Source: JANLQX01 sp043775075 (GTDB lineage: Bacteria > Actinomycetota > Acidimicrobiia > Acidimicrobiales > JANYDT01). From it: a stretch of DNA of 28,250 bases. The position numbers were made by a program, and so were the translations under genes. The stretch is taken from NCBI GenBank assembly GCA_043775075.1, contig JAYVSS010000291.1, positions 1 through 28,250 of the forward strand, given 5' to 3'. The notes below the pieces were generated by a model. The model saw only the letters and a program-made list of their open reading frames with translations, ran no database searches and was not told the origin of the DNA. Of the stretch, positions 15,083-23,250 are shown piece after piece (position 1 is the first letter of the stretch; each line of letters begins with the position of its first letter).

Positions 15083-16387
15083 TCAGCCGAAGATAGAAAA
15101 AGCGTCTCGCCCATCACGAGCGAGATCGCGCAGCTTGATCCCGTGCTTCTTGAGCAGCGGTCGACCGATTGTTCCGGCTCCGCGTTTTCGTGACGGATTC
15201 TCCACGGTATAGAGCTGTTCAAATAACTCGCACGCCACCTTCGGGTACCGATCCTGCAGGCGATCGGACAACAGGAAATGCGCCGCCTTACGAACCTTTC
15301 GATGATCTTGGAGAACCCAGGACTGGTCCAGCCGTGTTTGATAGGTGCGCAGGCTATCTGCGGACATATCATCTCGGGCGATCGCTTCGTGGGCCGCCTC
15401 AGCTGCAGCCATGCCCGCACCCATGGCGTAGTTCACCCCTTCGAGCCACAGTCCCGCAGCGAGACACATCGCCGCGGCGTCGCCGGCCACCAACATCCCG
15501 TCGGTAAAAAGGCGCGGCATCATGTGAAAGCCGCCTTCGGGGATCAGGTGGGCGGCGTATTCCTTCAGATCGCCGCCGTCGACCAACGGCGCCAGCGAGG
15601 GATGACGCTTGAGCCCGGCAATGACGTCCTCGGGTCGGATCTTGGCCTTCGATAGCCCCGTCAAGGACAGCACGGCACCAATGGAAACAGTGTCCCGGTT
15701 GGTGTAAAGAAACGCTCCACCGGCGATACCCTGCGTGCCACCGACGATTTCAAAGTCGGCCCCTTCGTCGCCCGTCACATTGAACCGGGATTCGATTTCG
15801 GCGCGCGGTAGGGCCAGTATCTCTTTCACGCCGAGGGTGAAATTCTCCGCCCCTCCATGGTCGTACAGGCCCGCCTCCTTGGCCAGAAACGAATTCACCC
15901 CGTCGCAGGCGATGACCACTTTGGCAGTGAGGGCACCATCGCGGTCGGTGTGCACGCCGGCAATACGTCCACGTGAATCGCGCACGAGGCCGGTCGCCGT
16001 GGTCGACGTGATGAGCTGGGCCCCGGCTGCCACGGCCTGGTCGGCGAACCAGCGATCGAAGTCCGGGCGGTACGCGGTGAATCCGTTATACGGGGGCTTG
16101 CCCCAGGTCGTCGTGCGGTAATCGAGGCACATGCTCTGATGGTCCGTGAGGAGCATGGTTCCTCGACGGGTGATCCACCGCTGCACCGGAACCTGCTCCC
16201 ACCATTGGGGCACCAGTTGATCGAGAATGCGTCCGTAGACGACTCCGCCATAGACGTTTTTCGACCCCGGGAACGGTCCTCGCTCCAGCAGCGCCACCGA
16301 TCGTCCGGCCCGGGCGGCGGTAAGCGCGGCGGCCGAACCGGCGGGACCGGCGCCCACCACAAGGACTTCAACATCGGGTAACGACAT
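15083..16387 (-). CDS. fixC: FixC-like electron transfer flavoprotein-quinone oxidoreductase
   Basis: 434 residues. An N-terminal FAD-binding Rossmann motif VLVVGAGPAGSAAALTAARAG (about 8-28) is followed by the FixC-type GSKNVYGGVVYGRIL region, DGVNSFLAKEAG, and a C-terminal VAGDAAAMCLAAGLWLEGVNYAMGAG second FAD contact. It lacks the cysteine cluster of mitochondrial-type ETF-QO; FixX encoded downstream would supply the iron-sulfur centre. The start at 16387 gives a standard FixC length. It is the first gene of the minus-strand redox block and is divergent from the NRPS-like gene. Confidence 0.92.
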   Translation of the reverse strand: MSLPDVEVLVVGAGPAGSAAALTAARAGRSVALLERGPFPGSKNVYGGVVYGRILDQLVPQWWEQVPVQRWITRRGTMLLTDHQSMCLDYRTTTWGKPPYNGFTAYRPDFDRWFADQAVAAGAQLITSTTATGLVRDSRGRIAGVHTDRDGALTAKVVIACDGVNSFLAKEAGLYDHGGAENFTLGVKEILALPRAEIESRFNVTGDEGADFEIVGGTQGIAGGAFLYTNRDTVSIGAVLSLTGLSKAKIRPEDVIAGLKRHPSLAPLVDGGDLKEYAAHLIPEGGFHMMPRLFTDGMLVAGDAAAMCLAAGLWLEGVNYAMGAGMAAAEAAHEAIARDDMSADSLRTYQTRLDQSWVLQDHRKVRKAAHFLLSDRLQDRYPKVACELFEQLYTVENPSRKRGAGTIGRPLLKKHGIKLRDLARDGRDAFSIFG

Positions 16388-16498
16388 GGATCTCGACGGT
16401 AGTGCGCCCTTCGACGGACCGAATGCTCGATCGTCCGCGTGGTGGTTGAATACGGCTGCGTCGACAGTCGGTCTGTGAACTGCCACGATTGTGAGGTC
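16388..16498. promoter_or_regulatory. Divergent intergenic region, FixC-like block and NRPS-like gene
   Basis: 111 bases between two divergent starts, so it must carry promoters in both directions unless they lie inside the genes. No convincing -35/-10 pair or palindrome was found by eye. Confidence 0.35.
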
Positions 16499-19096
16499 AT
16501 GGGGGAGGCGGCGTACCAGCGGGTGAAGCAGCAGGCACTCCGTCAGCCCGACGCGCCCGCCGTGGTGTTCCGCGACCAAACCACCAACTTTGTTCAACTG
16601 TGGTCGCAGGCCGAAGCCGATCGTCTCGCACTCCTTGGGGCCGGAGTCCGCCCGGGCGACCGGATCGGGCTGGCGGTACCGCGCAGCACCGATCTCATTG
16701 CGCTGGTGTTGGCATCGCTCTCTACGGGCATGCCCTACGTGCCCCTTGATCCCCGTCTTCCGGGGGAACGATTGACCTACATGACCGAAGACGCCGGTGT
16801 CTCGTTGGTGATCTTGCCGACCGACGAGCGGCCCATTTGGCTCCCCGACACGGTGCGTTCGCTCTCTCTTGCTGCGCTCCGCGCTATTGCGGCGGGACGC
16901 GATACGTCATTGGCCAAGAAAATCGCGGCCCCGTCGCCCACCGATCTCGCGTACGTGATCTACACGTCCGGTTCGACGGGACGGCCAAAGGGCGTGCGCA
17001 TCAGCCAGGCCAACCTGAGTTGCGTTCTCGACGCCTGGTCCTCGGTGGCTCATACCACGCCCTCGTCCGCGTTCCTCTTCCACTCCACCCTCTCGTTCGA
17101 CGCCTCGCTTACCGAGTTCCTGTGGCCGCTCTCGGTTGGCTTGCGCGTCGTTGTCGTTCCCGACGAAGCCCGGACCGGCTTCGGTGATTCGTTCGGCGCG
17201 CTTATCAGTCGTTACCACGTCACTCACGTGCAATGCACGCCCACCCGAGCGGTGTTGTTGCTGTCTGATCCAGTGAGCCGCCGCTCGTTGCGCAGTGTGC
17301 AACAAGTTCTGATTGGTGGAGAGGCGCTCCCTCCTGCGCTAGTGCACCAGTTCTCCGCTGCCGGCGTGCAAACAGTTACCAATATCTACGGTCCCACCGA
17401 GTGTTCAATTTGGTCGTTCTCTTACGACGTTGGATCCACCGTTGGAGCAAGCGTCCCGATCGGACGTCCGCTCCCCGGAGTGACGGCGCTCGTGATGGAC
17501 GGCACCCTCCAACCGCTACCGGACAACGTTGAAGGTGAGTTGGTGGTGGCCGGACCGTTTGTTGGTGCCGGGTATCACAATCGGCAAGAACTAAGTGCAG
17601 AGAAATTCAGTGTGCTTATGAACAACGGGACGTCGCTTCCGATTTTCCGTACGGGTGACCGTGTGGTCCGCCGAGCAGACGGGGTCCACGAATTCCTCGG
17701 GCGTATCGATACCCAAGTCAAGCTCCGGGGTCAGCGAATTGAACTCGGTGAGGTCGAGTCGGTGCTCAGTGAACATCCGACGATTGAGCAGGCGGTCGCC
17801 GCAGTGGTTGGTCACGGCATCGGTGATGACCGGCTGGTGGCCTACGTTCGGGTCTCGCCCGGAGCGGACTTCGACGAGATTGCCGTGCAGTCGATGCTGG
17901 CCCGACGGTTGGCGCCGAGCATGATGCCGAGCTCGTTCGTGGTCATCGCCGACTTTCCCCTCACTCCATCGGGCAAGGTCGATCGACGTGCGCTGCCCGA
18001 GCCCCCTCCGATGATCATGAAATCGGCCCTCGAGGCTGAGCTCGACGGTACCCCTCTGGACCGGATCATCGCCGATTTCGCCGCCGTCTTCGGGCGCGAC
18101 GTCGGACCCGACGATGACTTCTTTGCCCTTGGTGGTCACTCCCTCCTGGCCGTGGCCCTGCTGGCGCGAATCGGGGAACGAAAGCGGCTGGAGTTGCCAC
18201 TTACCGTGCTCCTTGATGCTCCGACTCCGCGCTTGCTGGCCGAACGGGCGGCCAACCCCGGAGGACTCAGCGCCACCTCGTCGTTGGTTCGGTTCGGCCA
18301 TTCAGTCAGCACCATCCGTTTGTATCTGGTGCATGGTGGTGGCGGTAACGTCCTCGGCTTCAGAGAGATCGCTCAGAAGCTGGCCGATGTGGTCGACGTT
18401 GTCGGAGTCCAGGCGGTCGGGGTGGAGCCCGGCCAAGTTCCTGATCAGTCGATGGATCAGATGGTCGATCGCTATGTAACTGCGATGTGTACAGATGATC
18501 CCGACGGACCCTATTGGATCGGTGGATACTCCGACGGTGGATTGATTGCGCTGCATCTGGCGCAGGAACTTCGGTCACGGGGTGGAGAGATCAACGGGCT
18601 GGTGTTGCTCGACGCATTCGTGGCGGAGCCGATGCCGCCCACGGCGCTGGGGCGATTCGCCAATGTGGTGCGCAATAGCCGCGATCGAGGCGGTCGTTCT
18701 GTTGGCGCATGGGCGCGAACGAGTTGGCGGGCGTGGCGGGCCCGTGTCGGATACTTGGACGCCAACGCTGAGGCGGCGAGCAAACTCGGATATGTCGGCG
18801 TAGATGCCGAGGTCGATCGGGCGGTAGTGACCGCTGGCGATCCTGGCCCGATCCCTGCGCCCGCGTTGCTCTTTCGCAGCACCGAAGCCACGCCGACGCA
18901 TTGGTTCGACTACAGCCTTGTCCTTCGCCGTCCCGCATCGACGCGAACGGTCTGGGTCCCGGGCGGACACTCAACGGTGTTCTCCGGTTCGAACGCCGCC
19001 ACTGTGGCCGACGAAATCCGGCGCTTTCTGGTAGATCCGGCATGGCCGGGCATGGCCGGAGTGACGAGTCACGTGCCGATCAATCCTTCGAAGTAA
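16499..19096 (+). CDS. Single-module NRPS-like enzyme: adenylation, carrier, thioesterase
   Basis: 865 residues from the ATG at 16499, with GTGAGG just upstream. Adenylation domain (about 5-500): YTSGSTGRPKG (155-165), FDASLTEF (200-207), NIYGPTE (295-301), FRTGDR (383-388) and the catalytic K493 in TPSGKVDRR. Carrier domain (about 515-585): the phosphopantetheine site is S548 in LGGHSLLA. Thioesterase (about 605-850): GYSDGG nucleophile S678, D705 and H824 in PGGHSTVF. There is no condensation domain. Reading the A-domain pocket by eye gives D-A-T-T-L-G-I-I-W-K; the first Asp suggests an alpha-amino acid, but the code is not one I recognise. Possible products are an amino acid ester, amide or dimer, or a diketopiperazine-like ring. 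No phosphopantetheinyl transferase or MbtH gene is nearby. Confidence 0.93.
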   Translation: MGEAAYQRVKQQALRQPDAPAVVFRDQTTNFVQLWSQAEADRLALLGAGVRPGDRIGLAVPRSTDLIALVLASLSTGMPYVPLDPRLPGERLTYMTEDAGVSLVILPTDERPIWLPDTVRSLSLAALRAIAAGRDTSLAKKIAAPSPTDLAYVIYTSGSTGRPKGVRISQANLSCVLDAWSSVAHTTPSSAFLFHSTLSFDASLTEFLWPLSVGLRVVVVPDEARTGFGDSFGALISRYHVTHVQCTPTRAVLLLSDPVSRRSLRSVQQVLIGGEALPPALVHQFSAAGVQTVTNIYGPTECSIWSFSYDVGSTVGASVPIGRPLPGVTALVMDGTLQPLPDNVEGELVVAGPFVGAGYHNRQELSAEKFSVLMNNGTSLPIFRTGDRVVRRADGVHEFLGRIDTQVKLRGQRIELGEVESVLSEHPTIEQAVAAVVGHGIGDDRLVAYVRVSPGADFDEIAVQSMLARRLAPSMMPSSFVVIADFPLTPSGKVDRRALPEPPPMIMKSALEAELDGTPLDRIIADFAAVFGRDVGPDDDFFALGGHSLLAVALLARIGERKRLELPLTVLLDAPTPRLLAERAANPGGLSATSSLVRFGHSVSTIRLYLVHGGGGNVLGFREIAQKLADVVDVVGVQAVGVEPGQVPDQSMDQMVDRYVTAMCTDDPDGPYWIGGYSDGGLIALHLAQELRSRGGEINGLVLLDAFVAEPMPPTALGRFANVVRNSRDRGGRSVGAWARTSWRAWRARVGYLDANAEAASKLGYVGVDAEVDRAVVTAGDPGPIPAPALLFRSTEATPTHWFDYSLVLRRPASTRTVWVPGGHSTVFSGSNAATVADEIRRFLVDPAWPGMAGVTSHVPINPSK

Positions 19097-19614
19097 AACT
19101 GGAGTATCCCGCAGCGAGACAAGACCCGCTAGAGCCGCAAACACCACTCCTCATCGTCAGGTCCTCGGGTAGCGAGTGTTCGACGGCGGTGCCGTCACGA
19201 GAGATGCGATTGGTAGGCGCGAAAGCACACCACGGGCTTGGGCCAGAAGACGTTTCTGAAGGAATCTTTACCCCGTCGACGGCTTCTGTGGCCCCTCTGA
19301 GTCGCCCGGACTCGACGCAAAAGGCGAGGAGTGACCTGTCGACTTTGCGGCCGAAGACCGCGGTAGATTCGCTGACGAAACGGTTCGGACTTTCGGAAAC
19401 CGTTTACCAGAACCTTTCCTGAGCAGCATGCTCGGCGGGAGGTCGGTGCGATCAGTCGATTTGAAGCGTTGGGCATTAGAGCACGCTGTTTTAGAACATG
19501 CTGTCGGTTGTGCGTTTGCTGTAAGCAGGGCCAGCGCTCGGGATGTTCGTGACTATTGGGTCCGCTCGGACGGGATCTCACCCGCTAGCGTCGATCCGAG
19601 GAGGTCGTCATCTG
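19097..19614. other. Non-coding stretch after the NRPS-like gene
   Basis: About 518 bases without a gene I can support. Frames present on both strands are rich in Arg/Ser and show no recognisable domain. The one structured element is the inverted repeat at 19378-19405. A degenerate 15-base near-repeat (GAGCACGCTGTT / GAACATGCTGTC) lies near 19479-19505. Confidence 0.5.
19378..19405. terminator. 8-bp inverted repeat / hairpin
   Basis: AAACGGTT (19378-19385) and AACCGTTT (19398-19405) form a perfect 8-bp stem with a 12-base loop. It is 280 bases beyond the NRPS-like stop and is not followed by a T-tract. It could be a terminator, an operator, or a leftover from DNA rearrangement. Confidence 0.3.
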
Positions 19615-20026
19615 ATGAGGCCAGGGGAGATGCCGTCAACAGACGAGCCGGACGAGGCGACTCCGATGATGGCGAAGCTCGAGGAGTATGAGTCGACCGG
19701 GACCCCAACGCGTTCGTTGTATGACGGGTGGTCTCAGACGTATGAGGCGGATCTGATCGCCAACCTTGGCTATTCGGCGCATGTGATTGCGGCCGACGCG
19801 TTTGTCGAGCGGCATGTTGACCGCCGGGCCTCGATCCTCGACAGTTGCGCCCGGCGGTCTGATCGTCATCTTCCTCAACGGTCGTCATTTCATCGACCTG
19901 CGCTACGAGGACGAGATCCGGCGACTTGATTCGGTCGGCCGCTGGCAAGTCGACGAGATCTCCACGTTCAACTACATGGCCGCACTCGACCGACCCGGCC
20001 GACTGATCATCGCCACACGTACCTGA
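19615..20026 (+). pseudogene. SAM-dependent methyltransferase with internal deletion
   Basis: The first frame gives MRPGEMPSTDEPDEATPMMA, then SLYDGWSQTYEADLIANLGY and RRASILD, the usual lead-in to the SAM-binding DxGxGTG motif. At about 19846 this stops matching. In another frame the sequence resumes as APGGLIVIFLNGRHF and runs through RLIIATRT to a TGA at 20026, the normal C-terminal third of such enzymes. The SAM-binding loop and the middle of the fold (perhaps 60-80 codons) are missing and the join is out of frame, so no functional enzyme can be made. The start at 19615 has GAGGAGG upstream; 19630 is an alternative. Confidence 0.8.
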
Positions 20027-20046
20027 CCCCGAAACGAAGGTGGTGC

Positions 20047-20290
20047 ATGGTGGAACGCCAAACTTCCGATGGTCGTACGCTCGAGTGGAACAGCCAAGGG
20101 TCCGAAGGTGGTCCTTTGGTTGTCTACTCGCACGGAACACCGTCGCATTCGCCGTCTCGTTGGTCGGGGGGCCGATGAGCTGGTGCGTCAAGGGGCTCGA
20201 GTGGTCGGGATCAGCCGTCCCGGTTACCGCACGTCAACACGTTGGCCCGGTCGTTGCGTGGCTGATGTCGCCTGGCGAGCAAGTACATCG
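20047..20290 (+). pseudogene. Alpha/beta hydrolase, N-terminal fragment with frameshift
   Basis: From the ATG at 20047 the frame reads MVERQTSDGRTLEWNSQGSE, GGPLVVYSHGTPSHSPSRW and then meets TGA. From a six-G run (20166-20171) onward another frame continues ADELVRQGARVVGISRPGYR, TSTRWPGRCVADVAWR. Together they form the start of an alpha/beta hydrolase: the HG oxyanion region, then the GxSRPGYG loop. One extra G in the run explains the shift. Homology ends near 20283, before the nucleophile elbow, so the gene is also truncated. It lies 20 bases after the broken methyltransferase. Confidence 0.75.
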
Positions 20291-20301
20291 AGGGCTCGAG
20301 G

Positions 20302-21057
20302 TTACGGCTTTCGAAAGACCGATACATGTGACGGCGAGTCGCCGGTAAACGGAGTGCGTTTCCAATCGGCCCAGCGGTTTTCGAGCGTCATTCCTGCAAG
20401 TTCAGCCATCAGGTCGAGTTCTGATGGCCAGACATAGCGGAACGCTCCGGAAACGTTGCGCACGCGATCGCCGTCGATGAAGTAATGGTGCGACATCATG
20501 ATCTGGTTCACCCGATCCACGTACTCCTCGAAGCCGAAATGGTTTGGTGACACGTCAAACGGCCGAATCGTTTCGCCCGCTGCAAGCTGATGGAGTTTCG
20601 GTACGCCGGTTTCAATAACGAAACGCCCGCCTGATTGGAGATGGGCCGCGGCGTTACGGAAGCAGGCGGTCTGCTGCTGTTGAGTGCGGAGATTTCCGAT
20701 GGTGTTGAAGACGAGATAGACGAGGGTGGCATCGGAACATACCTGGATCCCGGTGATGTCTCCGAGCGTCAAGGAGACATCATCTGCACCCGGCTTCTTT
20801 CGGAGTTCCGTCAGCATGGGCTCGGAGAAATCGATTCCCGCTACTTGTGTGCCTCCGCGGGCGAGCGGCAATGCAAGCCGACCGGTTCCAACGGCGAATT
20901 CGACGGCCGTGCCGTGGCCCGCTAGGTCGGCCAGGAGCTTCACCGCAGGCCCGACAGCATCCTCGGCGAATCGATCGGCCACGGATGCGTCGTAGCTGGC
21001 CGCGATCAACGGGTTGAGGTGCTGATCTGGAAGGAAGAGATGATCTTCGGTAGCCAT
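20302..21057 (-). CDS. Class I SAM-dependent methyltransferase
   Basis: 251 residues, apparently complete. Motif I is VEFAVGTGRLALPLA (about 52-66), followed by the acidic residue ending strand 2 (GIDFSEPMLTELRKK), the TLGDITG loop and VYLVFNTIGNLRTQQQQ. The C-terminal half carries the beta extension seen in small-molecule methyltransferases. Substrate unknown. It faces the two pseudogenes tail to tail. Whether it works with the NRPS-like enzyme cannot be judged from sequence. Confidence 0.87.
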   Translation of the reverse strand: MATEDHLFLPDQHLNPLIAASYDASVADRFAEDAVGPAVKLLADLAGHGTAVEFAVGTGRLALPLARGGTQVAGIDFSEPMLTELRKKPGADDVSLTLGDITGIQVCSDATLVYLVFNTIGNLRTQQQQTACFRNAAAHLQSGGRFVIETGVPKLHQLAAGETIRPFDVSPNHFGFEEYVDRVNQIMMSHHYFIDGDRVRNVSGAFRYVWPSELDLMAELAGMTLENRWADWKRTPFTGDSPSHVSVFRKP

Positions 21058-21482
21058 TCCTTACACTGTGACACCTCACCGAGGGGCGACTGAGTCTGAT
21101 TCGGTTGGCCGTCTTCGGGCTCATGATCGCCGATCTCTTCAGATCGGGCAGAACGTTTGGCTGCGGGAACTTTCGACGGTTCTGTCGCCAGCTGTATCGC
21201 GACCAGCCGAAGCGAAAAAACAAGCAACCGCCCAAGGCCCAGCAAACCAGAAAATCGCAGGTATGAACACACGAGACATCGCAACCCCCGAAAACTATGC
21301 GTACGGAGAGAAGCCGAATTGCGCCGACCAACGCGTCGCCGACCAAAGACGTTCGCCCTCGATATCGGGCCATCCCACACGATCCACCCCGGCAAACCCC
21401 ATCGAGGTGCACTGCCAAGCGTTCCCCGTAAGTAGGCCGACCTCTGACAGTCTCAGTGCCCCACGTTTAGTCTCGAAGGCGC

Positions 21483-21512
21483 TTGACATGAGAATGATTG
21501 TTCTCGTATGGT
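21483..21512 (+). promoter_or_regulatory. Sigma-70-like promoter of the DUF1348-TetR-MOSC operon
   Basis: A consensus TTGACA at 21483-21488 and TATGGT at 21507-21512 are separated by 18 bases. Transcription would begin near 21519, about 27 bases before the DUF1348 start. Operator copy 1 fills the spacer and copy 2 covers the start point. Confidence 0.7.
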
Positions 21513-21528
21513 GAGAACGTACATTCTT
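21490..21528. promoter_or_regulatory. Two tandem TetR-type operators
   Basis: Copy 1 is GAGAA-TGATTG-TTCTC (21490-21505) and copy 2 is GAGAA-CGTACA-TTCTT (21513-21528). Both have the same half-sites and 6-base centre and are 23 bp apart centre to centre, just over two helical turns. The left arm of copy 2 and the right arm of copy 1 also form GTTCTC-N7-GAGAAC. The obvious candidate regulator is the TetR protein encoded as the second gene of the operon, giving autorepression; this is inference. Confidence 0.7.
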
Positions 21529-21545
21529 ACCGGGAGCAGCCCAAG

Positions 21546-21998
21546 ATGACACGTCCCCCACTTCCACCGTTCGACGACACCTCGGCTCGCGCCAAGGTGT
21601 TGGCCGCGGAGGCGGCATGGAACTCGTGTAATCCTGAACGGGTCGCGGCGGCCTACACCGTTGATTCGGTGTGGCGCAATCGCCACCAGTTCATCATCGG
21701 CCGGGAACAGATCGTCGAGTTCCTGCGAGTCAAGTGGGACCGTGAGCTCGACTACGTCCTGCGTAAGGAGTTGTGGACGTTCGGTGGTAACCGCATCGCC
21801 GTTCGGTTCCAGTACGAATGGCACGATCACTCGGACCAATGGTTCCGCTCATACGGAAACGAGAACTGGGAGTTCGACGACGCGGGGTACATGCAACGTC
21901 GGGAGGCGAGCATCAACGATGTCGGCATCGCCGCCGCCGACCGGCGCATCTTCGGCCCCCGGGGCGACGACGAAACCAGCGGAATTGCGCTGCGATGA
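21546..21998 (+). CDS. DUF1348 protein, NTF2/SnoaL-like fold
   Basis: 150 residues, the usual length of DUF1348 proteins. Characteristic blocks are AAWNSCNPERVAAAYT, VWRNRHQFIIGREQIVEFL, RELDYVLRKELWTFGGNRIAVRFQYEWHD and WFRSYGNENWEFDDAGYMQRR. The fold forms a cone-shaped pocket. The biochemical role of the family is not established, but it is often encoded next to regulators and detoxification genes. The stop overlaps the TetR start as ATGA. GGGAG lies 12 bases before the ATG. Confidence 0.9.
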   Translation: MTRPPLPPFDDTSARAKVLAAEAAWNSCNPERVAAAYTVDSVWRNRHQFIIGREQIVEFLRVKWDRELDYVLRKELWTFGGNRIAVRFQYEWHDHSDQWFRSYGNENWEFDDAGYMQRREASINDVGIAAADRRIFGPRGDDETSGIALR

Positions 21999-22582
21999 GC
22001 CCGGCCGCCGCCTTCACCATCGAGGATGCCGATCGTCTCGTACTCGACACCGCGGACGTACTGTTCTACGAGCGCGGGATCTCCGGAGTGGGAATGGCTG
22101 AGATCCGCGACGCGTCGGGCGTGTCTCTTCGACGCATCTACTTGCTGTATCCCTCCAAACAGGATCTCGTTGCGGCGTGGCTGAACGATCGCCATGACCG
22201 CTGGATGAGTTGGTTCACCGACACCGTTGATCGCTCCGTCGTCCGCGGGGTCGACCCCGTTCTCGCCGCGTTCGACGCCATTCGGCAATGGCGAAAGTCA
22301 CCGGGCTATCGGGGGTGCGCGTTCATCAACGCTATCGCCGAGCCGATGGAGATCGGCGATCAGCACCGGGCCATCGTGGCGTCCCATAAGCGGTCACTGA
22401 CCAGCCATCTCGCCACCCTGGCCACGCAGTCGCAGATGCGACCAGGCGTCCCTGCCTGGTTCGCCGACGCCCTTGCCGTACTCATCGACGGGGCCATCGT
22501 GCAGTCGGCCATCTTCGGTAACGACAAGCCCATCACCGCGGCTCGCAAGGCCGCCGCCCAACTTCTGGAGACGATGCCATGA
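21995..22582 (+). CDS. TetR-family transcriptional regulator
   Basis: 195 residues. The N-terminal helix-turn-helix (about 20-62) has the TetR pattern LDTADVLFYERGISGVGMAEI, then ASGVSLRRIYLLYPSKQDLV. The C-terminal ligand domain has RGCAFINAIAE, seen in regulators related to the YcdC/AcrR-like group. It overlaps the genes on both sides by four bases and likely represses its own operon through the paired palindromes upstream. Confidence 0.93.
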   Translation: MSPAAAFTIEDADRLVLDTADVLFYERGISGVGMAEIRDASGVSLRRIYLLYPSKQDLVAAWLNDRHDRWMSWFTDTVDRSVVRGVDPVLAAFDAIRQWRKSPGYRGCAFINAIAEPMEIGDQHRAIVASHKRSLTSHLATLATQSQMRPGVPAWFADALAVLIDGAIVQSAIFGNDKPITAARKAAAQLLETMP

Positions 22583-23250
22583 CGAACCCAATGACGGTTG
22601 CCGAACTATGGCGCTACCCGGTCAAGACACTGGCCGGAGAGCGACTGGACAGAGCCGAGCTGACGGCGGACGGCGTGTTCGGCGACCGCCTCGTTCACGT
22701 GCGCGGACCGGAAGGGGTGCGCACTTCGCGCCGTCATCACCGACTCCTCGGCCTGCACGCAAAGCTCGGTGACGATGGCCACCCGCTCGTCGACGGACTG
22801 CCGTGGACGTCGCCGGAAGTCCTCGCCCGGGTACGCCAGGCTGCCGGAGAAGACGCGGTCCTGGCCGAATACGCCGGACCGGGGCGGTTCGACGTTCTCC
22901 CGCTGCTCGTAGCCACCGACGGTGCAGTCGCCGAGTTCGGTCGCGACGTGCGCCGCCTCCGTCCGAACATCGTCATCGCCGGGGTCGAGGCCATGGATGA
23001 AACGAAGTGGCCCGGACAGGCGCTCCACATCGGCGAGGTGATCATCGGCATCGACTCACGCCGCGGTCGCTGCCCGATGACCACCGTCGATCCCGACACA
23101 CTCGACGTCGACCGAGAAGTCCTGAAAGACATCATCCGGCGCTTCGACGGCAAACTCGCCCTCAACGCCGAAGTACGGCGGGGCGGGACGATCCGCGCCG
23201 GCGATACCGTCACCTTGGTGCCCGCAACTTTGCCGCCCTCATTCACCTAG
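22579..23250 (+). CDS. MOSC domain protein
   Basis: 223 residues. The N-terminus VAELWRYPVKTLAGERLDRA is typical of MOSC proteins with a short beta-barrel lead. The core has FGRDVRRLRPNIVIAG and the conserved cysteine C165 in RGRCPMTTVDPDT. MOSC domains bind molybdenum cofactor or carry sulfur and act in reduction of N-hydroxylated compounds and similar reactions. It is coupled to TetR by a four-base overlap. A partner reductase domain or gene is absent. Confidence 0.92.
   Translation: MTNPMTVAELWRYPVKTLAGERLDRAELTADGVFGDRLVHVRGPEGVRTSRRHHRLLGLHAKLGDDGHPLVDGLPWTSPEVLARVRQAAGEDAVLAEYAGPGRFDVLPLLVATDGAVAEFGRDVRRLRPNIVIAGVEAMDETKWPGQALHIGEVIIGIDSRRGRCPMTTVDPDTLDVDREVLKDIIRRFDGKLALNAEVRRGGTIRAGDTVTLVPATLPPSFT

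Larger units (their letters stand above)
21058..21545. other. Intergenic region, mostly featureless, with promoter at its right end
   Basis: About 488 bases. Open frames here are low-complexity and show no domain. The right 65 bases hold the promoter and double operator of the DUF1348-TetR-MOSC unit, described separately. Confidence 0.55.

Noticed and set aside
19428..19691. Plus-strand frame with LEHAVLEHAV repeat before the broken methyltransferase
   Set aside because: Overlaps the pseudogene start in another frame and shows no domain; the repeat is a chance 15-base near-duplication.
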